DNA of 32,988 nucleotides, from assembly GCA_905236055.1 (NCBI GenBank), contig CAJOOA010000023.1:1-32988 (forward strand), written 5' to 3'. The position numbers were made by a program, and so were the translations under genes. The DNA is from Candidatus Gastranaerophilales bacterium. GTDB taxonomy: Bacteria > Cyanobacteriota > Vampirovibrionia > Gastranaerophilales > Gastranaerophilaceae. The notes under the pieces are model-generated. The model saw only the letters and a program-made list of their open reading frames with translations, did no database searches and was not told the origin of the DNA. This document shows, in pieces, positions 15,745 through 24,157 of the stretch; within the stretch, counting starts at the first letter, position 1; the number at the start of each line of letters is the position of its first letter.

Positions 15745-15886
15745 TAAATGGATTACAAACACTGCTTTTCATGATTAAAAAAATGATGTAACAAATTGTA
15801 AATATTTTGTTAAAAAACCTAAAGTTTTCAAAAAAAATGCCGATATAAATATTACGACAGACATTATCAGGAAAGGATAGTTAGAT

Positions 15887-16042
15887 ATGCTAAAAAGAAT
15901 TAATAACCCCACTAACAATACGTTTAGCGGTGTTGAATTCATATTAAGAGGGGCTAAAAAGCGGCGTGCTATGGCCGTATCGAATGCGGTTTCAATAAAC
16001 TCGGAGACGGGCGTTCAGATGAAACTGCAAGCTGTGAAGTAA
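15887..16042 (+). CDS. 51-residue basic protein with FxG-type leader
   Basis: This short gene encodes 51 residues starting 'MLKRINNPTNNTFSGVEF', then a basic patch 'RGAKKRRAMA', with no cysteine, signal peptide or membrane segment. It is supported by an AGGAAAGGA Shine-Dalgarno about 10 nt upstream of the ATG, a -10-like TATAAA at about 15844, and an intrinsic terminator 45 bp after the stop. Codon use looks slightly richer in G and C than its neighbours. The leader resembles those of GAPDH and the 14013 gene. Function is unknown; the basic patch could bind nucleic acid, which is a guess. Confidence 0.65.
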   Translation: MLKRINNPTNNTFSGVEFILRGAKKRRAMAVSNAVSINSETGVQMKLQAVK

Positions 16043-16087
16043 TCGAAGACTAATGTCCGATAAGTAAGATTGGTTGAGAGTATGATT

Positions 16088-16117
16088 AGCGGTTGTTTAA
16101 AACGACCGCTTTTATAT
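16088..16117 (+). terminator. Terminator after the 51-residue gene
   Basis: AGCGGTTGT (16088-16096) pairs with ACGACCGCT (16102-16110), nine base pairs including one G-U, around a 5-nt loop, followed by TTTTATATTT. Confidence 0.75.
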
Positions 16118-16159
16118 TTGTAAAAAATATTTTTCATATTTTTCAGCAATATAAAATTA

Positions 16160-16193
16160 GTACTTGACATGAGTACAATTTGTATGCTATAAG
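16160..16193 (+). promoter_or_regulatory. Strong promoter with overlapping inverted repeat
   Basis: A perfect -35 TTGACA (16164-16169) is 18 bp from TATAAG (16188-16193), which has an extended TGC in front. An inverted repeat GTACT (16160-16164) and AGTAC (16172-16176), 7 bp apart, flanks and overlaps the -35, as an operator would. It is the best -35/-10 match I saw in the window. Confidence 0.7.
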
Positions 16194-16199
16194 ATATGT

Positions 16200-16252
16200 G
16201 GGGTAAATGTATATTTTTGAGTCTTGCACAATTTGCAAGACTTTCTTTTTTT
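16200..16252 (+). ncRNA. Candidate small RNA, about 53 nt
   Basis: Transcription from the promoter at 16164-16193 would start near 16200 and meet an intrinsic terminator after only about 20 nt of leader: AGTCTTGC (16220-16227), a 7-nt loop, GCAAGACT (16235-16242), then a T-rich run to 16252. No open frame with a ribosome site fits inside. The product would be a single hairpin RNA with a 5' single-stranded tail rich in G and U. An alternative is that the hairpin only blocks read-through into the convergent amidase gene. Confidence 0.5.
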
Positions 16253-16259
16253 GTAAAAA

Positions 16260-17606
16260 CTATTTACCCGAAGATACGTATTTCAAAATCCCATCCGCAA
16301 TTGATTCCGCTGTTTCGCGCGGGAATTCTTCATTCGTATAAAGCACCGAATCAATCGGGTTTGTCATATAAGCCGCTTCCACTAATATTCCCAAATAATC
16401 AGCCGGCCTTATTACCGCAAGACTCGCCGTTCGCAATCCATCATTTCTTGTTTTTATTCCCTTTGTTAATGAATGTAAAACCGATTCCGCAATGGCTTTC
16501 GAGCTTGAATTATAGTAATAAACGCTTGTCCCACGATTTTTGTGTATATCCATTTTGATGTCCGGTATCGAGTTTAAATGTATACTTACAAAAACATCCG
16601 CACAATTTTCTTTTGCCATATTAACTCTGTCTTCCAAAGAAACAAAACTGTCATCTTCTCTGCTCATATAGACATTTGCACCCATAAGACACAAAATTTC
16701 TCTAAGCTCTGCTGCGATTTTAAGATTTATATCTTTTTCGTTGTCTCCAAGACAACCAATAGCACCCAATTCCTTGCCACCATGACCAGCATCAACAAAA
16801 ATATTGATTCCGTTAAGTGCCGTTTCCGGATGTGGTAAAGAACTGACCTTAAATACGTAAACACCATTGGAAGAAATCGTTTTACAGGTATATTTTTCCG
16901 GTTTTTTTACTGTAATCGTGTAGACCGAATCTTCCGAAAACATCGGATTATACACCTTGAAAAATATGGAATTTTTTGTTTCTTCAACTGTATAAGGAAG
17001 TTTCTCAGTGAACTCAATTGTATGAACAGAAGCATTTTTATAAGTTTTGCTTCCAACCGTTATAAATTCCGGAGTTGTTTCCTTGGAAAGCACCGGTTTC
17101 ACATCGCTTTGCGCAATCCATCCCACCTTATCTTTTGATAAAAACACTCTGTAAAAATCACCCTTTTTGCCATTTATCACAATATTTGTATCCGCAAAAA
17201 GGTGCGACATTCTGTTCATGCCATAATCTTCAGGAGTACTCCTAAGAGGAGTATTATCTTTCAAGACGGTATAATACTGCGGTTCAAATTCTTCAAGAAC
17301 AGGAGCTGCTTTTTCGGCAGGTGTTTTTTTATAAATCTTATAAATGCGCATGCCAAAATTAGATTTTACCGCTATTCTGTTCTCACCCTCCATAAGCTTT
17401 ACCGAATGCGCAAAAGCACCATTTGATGCAACATATATTTTTTCGTCATTAATTGTAATAACTTCGTCATTTATAGCTTTACCTACGAAAAATGCATACT
17501 TCGTATCAGTATTAACCTTTTTGGTTTTAGGAAGTATTATTTCGTAAGCAAAAGCCGGACTTATCAAAAATGTTAGCAATAGAATAAAAGTAAATAATTT
17601 CCGCAT
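16260..17606 (-). CDS. Secreted N-acetylmuramoyl-L-alanine amidase
   Basis: The 448-residue protein cleaves the bond between muramic acid and the peptide in peptidoglycan. It has a signal peptide (1-20, 'MRKLFTFILLLTFLISPAFA'), an Ig-like or linker part, an SH3b-like domain (about 110-170, 'TPLRSTPEDYG' to 'VGWIAQSDVKPV'), and a C-terminal Amidase_3 domain (about 265-445). Zinc ligands are seen in 'VDAGHGG', 'DNEKDINL' and 'SIHLNS', and the catalytic Glu in 'ILVEAAYMTN'. I start at ATG 17606, where the signal peptide begins; a TTG at 17642 would add 12 residues. Neither has a Shine-Dalgarno; a -10-like TATTAT lies 7 nt before the ATG. It is divergent from dnaX. Confidence 0.92.
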   Translation of the reverse strand: MRKLFTFILLLTFLISPAFAYEIILPKTKKVNTDTKYAFFVGKAINDEVITINDEKIYVASNGAFAHSVKLMEGENRIAVKSNFGMRIYKIYKKTPAEKAAPVLEEFEPQYYTVLKDNTPLRSTPEDYGMNRMSHLFADTNIVINGKKGDFYRVFLSKDKVGWIAQSDVKPVLSKETTPEFITVGSKTYKNASVHTIEFTEKLPYTVEETKNSIFFKVYNPMFSEDSVYTITVKKPEKYTCKTISSNGVYVFKVSSLPHPETALNGINIFVDAGHGGKELGAIGCLGDNEKDINLKIAAELREILCLMGANVYMSREDDSFVSLEDRVNMAKENCADVFVSIHLNSIPDIKMDIHKNRGTSVYYYNSSSKAIAESVLHSLTKGIKTRNDGLRTASLAVIRPADYLGILVEAAYMTNPIDSVLYTNEEFPRETAESIADGILKYVSSGK

Positions 17607-17681
17607 AAAATTTATAATATTATAAATATTTGTCGCTTTCAATTAACAGGATTTGCTATTAAATCCCAAAATTTTATTTTA

Positions 17682-17690
17682 TGTTAGAAT
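17682..17690 (+). promoter_or_regulatory. dnaX promoter, leaderless spacing
   Basis: TGT-TAGAAT is an extended -10 ending 6 nt before the dnaX ATG, so transcription should begin at or within a base of the start codon. No Shine-Dalgarno is present. Confidence 0.55.
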
Positions 17691-17696
17691 AAATTT

Positions 17697-19460
17697 ATGA
17701 ACGGGAATTATGTACCATTATACAGAAAATATCGTCCTCAAACACTGGAAGCTCTTGTCGGTCAGGAACATATAAAAAAGACTTTGACAAGTGCAATAGA
17801 ACTTGGAAAAATTTCCCATGCATATTTGTTCACAGGTCCGAGAGGCACAGGTAAAACTTCTACTGCAAGAATTTTGGCAAAATCTTTGAATTGCAAAAAC
17901 GGACCTACTGTTCATCCTTGTGGAGAGTGCGAAAGTTGTAAAGATATTACAAATTCTATACCTATTGATGTTATAGAAATTGACGCAGCAAGCAACAGAA
18001 AAGTTGAAGACGCGCAAAATATCTTGGAAAAAATTCAGTATGTGCCTATTAACGGTAAATACAAAATTTACATCATAGACGAAGTTCACATGCTTTCCAC
18101 CCATGCTTTTAATGCTTTGTTAAAAACACTTGAAGAACCGCCTGAAAACGTAATTTTTATTCTTGCAACAACTGAAGTACATAAGGTTTTGGATACAATA
18201 AAAAGCCGCTGCCAAAGATATGATTTTAAGAGGATTACAACAAGCGATATAATCAAGCATCTGAGATATATTTCCGATCAGGAAAAAATCAAGATTTCTG
18301 ATGATGCACTTTCAGTAATAGCAAACAATTCCGCAGGAGGAATGAGAGATAGTATTTCTTTGTTGGATCAATTAAGTATTCTTGGGGAAACTAGAGAGAT
18401 ATCAGCAGAAGATGTTAATTCTATTTTGGGCCGAATTTCTTTTGATGTTTTATTTGAACTTACAAACAGTATAATTTCATCTAACCCCGGCGATGGAATA
18501 AAGATAATTAATGACATTTATAATTCGGGGAATGAACCATTACAAATACTTATTAACTTGAGTGAATATTTTAAAAATATGCTCGTAGCAAAAACTTGTT
18601 CAAGGAAACTTTTGCCCGATCTTACCGGATTAAATGAAACAAAAATTGACAAAATTTTAACTCAGGCAAAGGAATTGGAAACTCAACAAATAGTATTTTT
18701 AACCGAGCGAACTTCTTATTATATAAAAGAAGTTAAATTAGCCGTAAATCAACATTTATGGCTGGAAGTCGGTATAATTGATCTTTCGAACATGGCAGAA
18801 AATTCAACTCTTTTAGACTTACAAAACAGAATAAGTGCTTTGGAATCCGGAGAGGGAGTTTCAAAAGTTAATAGGCCACCGTCTGTTGTGACGCGTCCTG
18901 CTCCGACACAACCGGCTACTACAGAGAAAACCGTTAACAAACCCGAAATTGATAAAAGTCAATCGGATAATGAATTCACGCCACCGCCTATATCTAAAAA
19001 AGCTGACGGAAAAGATATATTATCATTATGGCAAGACTTACTTGCCAACATAAGCAGTACTCCTACACAAGCTATGCTTAAACTTGCAACCCCCGTTCAA
19101 ATATCAACGGAAGGAATTGTAATAACATTTAAAAATGAGCGATTTGTATCTCAAATTAATGATTCAAATAAAAAACAGATTATACAAAATGCTGCAAAAA
19201 AATTATTTGAAGGTGCTGAAGTTTCTGTTACTATTAAATCTTCCAGTGAAGCAGAATCTTTAACCACAACTCAACCGACTGCACCTGCGGATAAACAAAT
19301 TGAGGGAAAGCAAGAATCTGAAAAAATTGAAGAGCCCAAAACGACTGATGTTAAAATTAAAGAAACACACCCCAAAAAGCAATCTGATAACTTGAAAAAA
19401 AATGAAACAGACCAAGAAAAAATGATACTTGACCTATTTGACGGTAAATACGTTGAATAA
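17697..19460 (+). CDS. dnaX: DNA polymerase III subunit tau/gamma
   Basis: The 587-residue protein is the clamp-loader ATPase. It has Walker A 'GPRGTGKT' (47-54), a zinc module with Cys66, Cys75, Cys78 and Cys81, Walker B 'IIDEVHML' (126-133), sensor 1 'FILATTEV' and the SRC motif 'IKSRCQRYDF'. The AAA+ and collar domains end near 370; a Pro/Thr-rich linker (about 385-440) and a C-terminal domain with a Lys/Glu-rich tail follow, as in tau forms. The AAAAAAG run near 18995 is not in the phase of a programmed -1 slip, so I see no evidence for an E. coli-style gamma product. No Shine-Dalgarno precedes the ATG. Confidence 0.97.
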   Translation: MNGNYVPLYRKYRPQTLEALVGQEHIKKTLTSAIELGKISHAYLFTGPRGTGKTSTARILAKSLNCKNGPTVHPCGECESCKDITNSIPIDVIEIDAASNRKVEDAQNILEKIQYVPINGKYKIYIIDEVHMLSTHAFNALLKTLEEPPENVIFILATTEVHKVLDTIKSRCQRYDFKRITTSDIIKHLRYISDQEKIKISDDALSVIANNSAGGMRDSISLLDQLSILGETREISAEDVNSILGRISFDVLFELTNSIISSNPGDGIKIINDIYNSGNEPLQILINLSEYFKNMLVAKTCSRKLLPDLTGLNETKIDKILTQAKELETQQIVFLTERTSYYIKEVKLAVNQHLWLEVGIIDLSNMAENSTLLDLQNRISALESGEGVSKVNRPPSVVTRPAPTQPATTEKTVNKPEIDKSQSDNEFTPPPISKKADGKDILSLWQDLLANISSTPTQAMLKLATPVQISTEGIVITFKNERFVSQINDSNKKQIIQNAAKKLFEGAEVSVTIKSSSEAESLTTTQPTAPADKQIEGKQESEKIEEPKTTDVKIKETHPKKQSDNLKKNETDQEKMILDLFDGKYVE

Positions 19461-19461
19461 A

Positions 19462-20046
19462 TTATCTGTATTTAATGTAAGATTTTTCACCTTTATAATT
19501 GCTGATATAGTTTAAAGCATCCTCGGGTGATTGCGCAATATAATATACAGTTCTAAGTTCTTTGTCAGCAAATCCCTGATTTATAACATTTTCAAAAAAT
19601 TCTACCAAAGGATCATAAAGTCCGTTTGTGTTTAGAATTACTATTGGCTTATTACTGTATCCTAACTGTTTTTGAGTAATCATCTCGGAAATTTCTTCTA
19701 AGGTCCCAAAACCTCCTGCAATAGCTATAACCGCATCTGATAACTCATCTAATTTAGCTTTGCGCTCTCTCATTCCTTCGGTTACAAAAAATTCATCACA
19801 ATCTTCAGGATTCGCTAACCCTGATTCAGCAAGTTTTTCGGGCATTATACCATATACTTTCCCTCCTGCCTGCTTTGCAGCTCCGGCACAAGCATACATC
19901 AGACCTCTTCTGCTTCCTCCGTACACCAATCCGTAACCCGATTTTGCAATCAATCTCCCCAATTTTTGTGCATCCTGATAATAAATTTCTGCCAAATCGT
20001 TTGACGCCGAGGCAAAAACACAAATATTTTTTAAAACTTTAGTCAA
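19462..20046 (-). CDS. LOG-family nucleotide phosphoribohydrolase
   Basis: The 194-residue protein belongs to the LOG family (often annotated as lysine decarboxylase), which releases a base from nucleoside 5'-monophosphates, including cytokinin precursors. The Rossmann part has 'LVYGGSRRGLM' (40-50), and the active-site stretches are 'GMRERKAKL' (91-99) and 'AGGFGTLEEI' (110-119), where the usual first Pro of PGGxGTxxE is Ala. The start is TTG at 20046, with GGAGG 5 nt upstream inside the end of the pilin-like gene; the two overlap by 8 bp. It ends 1 bp from the convergent dnaX stop. Confidence 0.9.
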   Translation of the reverse strand: MTKVLKNICVFASASNDLAEIYYQDAQKLGRLIAKSGYGLVYGGSRRGLMYACAGAAKQAGGKVYGIMPEKLAESGLANPEDCDEFFVTEGMRERKAKLDELSDAVIAIAGGFGTLEEISEMITQKQLGYSNKPIVILNTNGLYDPLVEFFENVINQGFADKELRTVYYIAQSPEDALNYISNYKGEKSYIKYR

Positions 20047-20620
20047 AACTTCCTCCCATTAAATAATATCCGGAGCAACAAAGCCCAGTGCCGTTTTTTG
20101 AACAATCTTGCTTTTGACTGCTTATAGGTAAGTCTTTACAGAACGGTTCAAACCTGTCTTTATATATGTTCATACCAAATACATCTTTCCCCCATACATT
20201 AGGACCTGATTTTCCGTTAACGTCATACATAAGCATTCCATACAAATTTTCCTGTGGCGTATCAAATATCTTAATTGCAAGAGTTGCATTTGAATAAGTG
20301 TTTTTAAAATCTTTAAATCTGTATGTGTCATTCGGGTACGTTCCGTTCATGAAAGTAATACGATAGGTATTTATATCATTTTTTATATCGTCTTTCATAA
20401 CTTTCATGAAAGTCTCTTTAAAATCTGTTTTATTGGCTTCTCGCTCAGTGTTGACAGAATAAAAAATATTTGTAAAGTCGCTTTGTACACTTTTCCATCT
20501 GGAAGTGTTTTTTGCCTGCCTTGTATCATCCAGAGAAAGCGGTGCCACCAAAAAGGCCACAATTAAAAATATTACAAAAAGTATCGAAACTTCTATTATT
20601 GTAAATCCGTTTTTTTTCAT
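20039..20620 (-). CDS. Type IV pilin-like (prepilin) protein
   Basis: The 193-residue protein starts with a class III signal 'MKKNG|FTIIEVSIL', with cleavage expected after Gly and Glu at position +5, followed by a hydrophobic helix ('LFVIFLIVAFLVAPL'). The C-terminal part has 'YDVNGKSGPNVWGKDVFG', common in gut-bacterial pilin-like proteins, and a Cys-rich end ('CSKNGTGLCCSGY'). It is probably an exported pilus or pseudopilus subunit; no pilus assembly gene or prepilin peptidase is in the window. I start at ATG 20620; an adjacent TTG at 20623 is the only alternative. It is within the rny run and overlaps the LOG gene. Confidence 0.85.
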   Translation of the reverse strand: MKKNGFTIIEVSILFVIFLIVAFLVAPLSLDDTRQAKNTSRWKSVQSDFTNIFYSVNTEREANKTDFKETFMKVMKDDIKNDINTYRITFMNGTYPNDTYRFKDFKNTYSNATLAIKIFDTPQENLYGMLMYDVNGKSGPNVWGKDVFGMNIYKDRFEPFCKDLPISSQKQDCSKNGTGLCCSGYYLMGGSFD

Positions 20621-20657
20621 CAAATTTTCACTTTCATTATTTGAGCAATTACTGTTT

Positions 20658-21509
20658 CTATCCTGCCAAATCGCGTCGTCTTTTGGCTTCCATCAATTTA
20701 TCATATATCCATTCGGGCACAAAATTTTTGCCGAGAATAATTTGGCCGTTCATAATATTCGGCACATGGAAATCCGAACCGCCAGTTACTATCAAGCCCA
20801 AACTTTCTGCCATAGATGAAAAATATTCAACAATGGCCGGTGAGTGTTTTCTGTGATATGCTTCAATACCTACCAAACCATAATTCATGAGGTCTTTTAT
20901 CAAGTCTTCGGCTATATCTATATCGTAAGGATGTGCTATTACAGGTATTCCCCCTGCATCATAAATAACCTCTACCGCATCAAAAGGCGATACAGTTTTC
21001 CTTTCTATATAAACCGGTGAACCGACATGGATGTATTTTTTGTATGCCTCCATCACATTACTTGTTCCGCCCACATTTGTAATTGCTTTTGCAATATGCG
21101 GACGTCCGATTGAACCGCCTTCGGCAACCATACTTTTAACATCATCAAATTTTATTTTTATACCTTCTTTTTTGTTCAGAAGAGCCAAAATTTCCTTTGT
21201 TTGTTTAATACGCGCCTGCTGCTGAACTTTTAAAAGATTTTTAAAATCCTCGTTCTCAATATCAGGGAAATAGCCAAGTATATGAACCTCATATTCCTTA
21301 TATAAAGTGTTGACTTCTATCCCTTGTATAAGTTTTAGATTCAGCCCTTTTTCATCAATGTATTTTTGCGCGACTCCGTATGACAGCACATTGTCGTGGT
21401 CCGTAAGTGCAATTACCTCTAAACCTGCATCAGCAGCCAAATCTGCAATTTTTTCCGGCGCAAATACACCGTCTGAATAATAGGTGTGAATATGAAAATC
21501 TCCTTTCAT
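20658..21509 (-). CDS. PHP-domain phosphoesterase (RNase AM / YciV-like)
   Basis: The 283-residue protein is a PHP-fold metal phosphoesterase. Metal-binding motifs are 'GDFHIHTYYSDG' (near residue 6), 'ALTDHDN', 'GIEVNT', 'EVHILGYF', 'VIAHPYD' and 'GGSDFH'. The closest known role is that of the YciV/TrpH group, which hydrolyses nucleoside 3',5'-bisphosphates and trims short RNA ends from the 5' side. Its place directly downstream of rny and ymdB supports a part in RNA turnover. AAGGGGG lies 6 nt before the ATG and it is 15 bp after ymdB. Confidence 0.9.
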   Translation of the reverse strand: MKGDFHIHTYYSDGVFAPEKIADLAADAGLEVIALTDHDNVLSYGVAQKYIDEKGLNLKLIQGIEVNTLYKEYEVHILGYFPDIENEDFKNLLKVQQQARIKQTKEILALLNKKEGIKIKFDDVKSMVAEGGSIGRPHIAKAITNVGGTSNVMEAYKKYIHVGSPVYIERKTVSPFDAVEVIYDAGGIPVIAHPYDIDIAEDLIKDLMNYGLVGIEAYHRKHSPAIVEYFSSMAESLGLIVTGGSDFHVPNIMNGQIILGKNFVPEWIYDKLMEAKRRRDLAG

Positions 21510-21524
21510 TCCGCACCCCCTTTA

Positions 21525-22373
21525 TCAACCGCCTGTATCAAGGTTGACCTCCTTATTATTTTCATTATTATCAACTATAAAATTAATCCTTTTTATTTGT
21601 GTTGCTTGAGTTTTATCAATCAAAACTTCAACACCGTTAATTTGTAATAAGTTACCTTGTGCAACCTCATAGCGTTCCGGTAAACCGGTTATAAGTCGTT
21701 TTAGTGAAGTGGAAAATTCCATACCTATAACACCTTCCGGAGAACCGCAAAAACCTGCATCAGTAATATAAGCCATTCCGTTTATAATCTGTTCATCCGC
21801 GGTTTGTATATGCGTGTGAGTACCAAAAAATCCTTTTATTAAAGCATTTTCATCTGTATTAAATTCTTGCGCCAAATATTTTGAAAAACAAACCTTTTCA
21901 GCAGTTGCTTCTGCATGAAAATCTATAAAAATACTAGTAACTCCCTCATTCTTAAGGCGTTTAATCTCTTCCGCAACAATTTGCCACGGTGAATCGATAG
22001 TGGGCATAAATACTCTGCCAAGTGCATTTATAACAGCTACTTTCTCACCTTCAAAATCAAATATGTGAGAGCCGCTCCCAGGTGTTCCCGATGGATAATT
22101 AATAGGTCTTATAAGGTTCTCTGCTTCGTTAATATATTCGTAAATGTCCTTTTTATCCCAAATATGATTACCTGAAGTCATACAATCTGTAAATGCAGAA
22201 AGGTCCTCATAGTTTTTCTTTGTGAGTCCGAAACCATGAGATGCATTTTCAACATTTGCTATAACAAAAGTAGTTTGCCCCTCATTTTTAAGCGATTGAA
22301 TGTAAGACTTGACCGCATTACGACCATGTCTGCCCGTTATATCACCTAAAAATATTATCTTTTTTGTATCCAT
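21525..22373 (-). CDS. ymdB: YmdB-type metallophosphoesterase
   Basis: The 282-residue protein is a calcineurin-like phosphoesterase of the YmdB (TIGR00282) type; the Bacillus subtilis protein is a cyclic-nucleotide phosphodiesterase. Motifs are 'IIFLGDITGRHGR', 'NVENASHGFG', 'TSGNHIWD', 'DFHAEATAEK' and 'GFFGTHTHIQTADEQ'. It follows rny by 29 bp, an order also seen in B. subtilis. The gap holds an inverted repeat, and there is no Shine-Dalgarno at the usual distance, so its translation may depend on that hairpin or on read-through. Confidence 0.94.
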   Translation of the reverse strand: MDTKKIIFLGDITGRHGRNAVKSYIQSLKNEGQTTFVIANVENASHGFGLTKKNYEDLSAFTDCMTSGNHIWDKKDIYEYINEAENLIRPINYPSGTPGSGSHIFDFEGEKVAVINALGRVFMPTIDSPWQIVAEEIKRLKNEGVTSIFIDFHAEATAEKVCFSKYLAQEFNTDENALIKGFFGTHTHIQTADEQIINGMAYITDAGFCGSPEGVIGMEFSTSLKRLITGLPERYEVAQGNLLQINGVEVLIDKTQATQIKRINFIVDNNENNKEVNLDTGG

Positions 22374-22382
22374 TTTTTGTTT

Positions 22383-22398
22383 AAGGCACTGGTGCCTT
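22383..22398 (-). promoter_or_regulatory. Inverted repeat between rny and ymdB
   Basis: AAGGCACCAGTGCCTT on the minus strand forms a short stem of about 6-7 bp. It contains AAGG, the only Shine-Dalgarno-like bases before ymdB. No T-run follows (AAACAAAAA does), so it is unlikely to be a terminator. Confidence 0.4.
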
Positions 22399-22402
22399 TC
22401 GA

Positions 22403-23926
22403 TTATTTCGCTATTTCAGTTGCCCTGAATTCACGCACTACAGTTACTTTTATTTGTCCCGGATAATCAAGCTCATCCTCAATCTTCTTAGCAATATCTC
22501 TTGCAAGTTTTTGAGAAGCCAAATCATCAAATTTTTCGGCTTCAACTATTACACGCACCTCTCTGCCTGCCTGAACTGCAAAAGATTGCTTAATTCCCTC
22601 ATATCCGTTTACTATTTCTTCAATTTTTTGAAGACGTTTGATATAAATTTCTAACGTATCACGCCTTGCACCGGGCCGTCCTGCAGATATTGCATCAGCC
22701 AGCTTAACCAAAACCGCCTCGATTGTATTTGCCATAACATCATCGTGGTGTGCCTCTATAGCGTGCAGAATTTCCGGTTTTTCTCCATAACGTGCAGCAA
22801 GGTCAACACCCAATTGTATGTGCGTTCCCTCCTGAGTTTGGTCAACTGCTTTACCTATATCATGAAGAAGTCCCGCACGTTTAGCAACAGCGACATTCGC
22901 ACCGAGTTCTGCGGCAAGCATTCCGGCAATATGTCCAACTTCAAGTGAATGCATAAGAACATTTTGTCCGTAGCTTGTTCTGTAATACAAACGCCCGAGA
23001 TTTTTAATGAGTTCCTTATTTAAACCCATTACACCCATATCAAGAGCAGCGTTTTCGCCCTCTTTCATTATCTTTTGCTCAATTTCTTCTTTTGACTTTT
23101 CAACAGTTTCTTCAATTCTGACAGGATGGATTCGTCCGTCTTGTATAAGTTTTTCAAGTGAAACTTTTGCTATTTCACGTCTTACAGGGTCAAATGATGA
23201 AAGAACAACCGCTTCCGGTGTATCATCAATAATCAAATCAACTCCAGTTAAAGTTTCAAGGGTTCTTATATTTCTGCCTTCACGTCCTATTATACGACCT
23301 TTCATCTCATCGCTCGGAAGCGAAACAACAGAAACTGTTGATTCAACAACTTGATCCATCATACATCTTTGCATTGTTGCAGAAAGAATTTCTTTAGATT
23401 TTTCAAGAGCATTCTCACGAATTTTGGCCTCATTTTCACGAATCAATTGCATTTGTTCTTGTGAAAGCTCTGTCTTCAATTGTTCCAAAAGCATATTTTT
23501 AGCTTCTTCCGTAGACATTCCGGCAATTCGTTCAAGCTCTGTTGTTCTTTTTTGTGTAATTTCATCAAGCAAATCTTCTTTTTCGATAAGCTTGTCTTTC
23601 ATTTTATCAAGTTCTGTTTCTTTATCCGTAATTTCTTGTATCTTACCCTCGAGCATATCTTCACGTTTTGAAAGTTTATTTTCTATTTGTGCGAATTCTC
23701 TTCTGCGTTCTCTTTCATCTTCGTTTAATTGCTCTCTCTCATTTTGCAATGCTTCTTTTGCTTTAATCATTGCCTCTTTTTGAAGTATTGCTTCCTTTTC
23801 TTGTAAATCGTGCATACTCGCATCAGTTTGACGTACAAGGGCATTATATTTAACCCTTTGTATGACAATCACAGCAGCAAGCACTACCACGGTCACTATG
23901 GCAACAACCAATAATGCACTGTTCAT
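22403..23926 (-). CDS. rny: Ribonuclease Y
   Basis: The 507-residue protein is the membrane-anchored endoribonuclease that starts mRNA decay in many Gram-positive bacteria. It has an N-terminal transmembrane helix (about 4-24), a long coiled coil rich in Glu, Lys and Arg (about 30-190), a KH RNA-binding domain ('[20 protein letters not shown]') and an HD hydrolase domain ('[12 protein letters not shown]', '[12 protein letters not shown]', 'AIEAHHDD'). Length and layout are normal. AAAGGTG is 4 nt before the ATG. It heads a minus-strand run with ymdB, a PHP phosphoesterase, a pilin-like protein and a LOG protein. Confidence 0.97.
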   Translation of the reverse strand: MNSALLVVAIVTVVVLAAVIVIQRVKYNALVRQTDASMHDLQEKEAILQKEAMIKAKEALQNEREQLNEDERERRREFAQIENKLSKREDMLEGKIQEITDKETELDKMKDKLIEKEDLLDEITQKRTTELERIAGMSTEEAKNMLLEQLKTELSQEQMQLIRENEAKIRENALEKSKEILSATMQRCMMDQVVESTVSVVSLPSDEMKGRIIGREGRNIRTLETLTGVDLIIDDTPEAVVLSSFDPVRREIAKVSLEKLIQDGRIHPVRIEETVEKSKEEIEQKIMKEGENAALDMGVMGLNKELIKNLGRLYYRTSYGQNVLMHSLEVGHIAGMLAAELGANVAVAKRAGLLHDIGKAVDQTQEGTHIQLGVDLAARYGEKPEILHAIEAHHDDVMANTIEAVLVKLADAISAGRPGARRDTLEIYIKRLQKIEEIVNGYEGIKQSFAVQAGREVRVIVEAEKFDDLASQKLARDIAKKIEDELDYPGQIKVTVVREFRATEIAK

Positions 23927-24060
23927 ACTGCACCTTTAACTTTCTATTTTTTTATATATACACGACATTCCGGCACATATAACCTACCGGACAACTCTCA
24001 TATTAAACATTTAAGCCTTTTATCGCATATATCCTCAAAAATTTTTTTATGTATACTACT

Positions 24061-24102
24061 ATGATTTTATCATACCATACTAAGCATGTTTTGTATACAA
24101 AA
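24061..24102. promoter_or_regulatory. Two palindromes upstream of rny
   Basis: ATGAT-TTT-ATCAT (24061-24073) and the perfect TTTTGTATACAAAA (24089-24102) lie in the 231-bp gap between rny and recG, about 135-175 bp before rny. They may be operator sites; no clear promoter could be fixed next to them. Confidence 0.3.
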
Positions 24103-24157
24103 AATGTGAACATTTATTAAGTAAACGGATAAATGTATGCATAACAAATATTGATAA

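Noticed and set aside
16196-16558. 120-residue plus-strand open frame behind the strong promoter at 16164-16193
   Set aside because: Its start lies before the predicted transcript start, it has no ribosome site, it runs through an intrinsic terminator and then antisense through the amidase gene.
18990-19010. AAAAAAG run in dnaX as a programmed -1 frameshift site
   Set aside because: The reading frame is AAA AAA G, not A AAA AAG, so the heptamer is out of phase and no supporting stem was seen.
23424-23783. Serine-rich plus-strand open frame of 119 residues
   Set aside because: It is the antisense of the rny coiled coil, whose Glu/Lys codons leave stop-free frames on the other strand.
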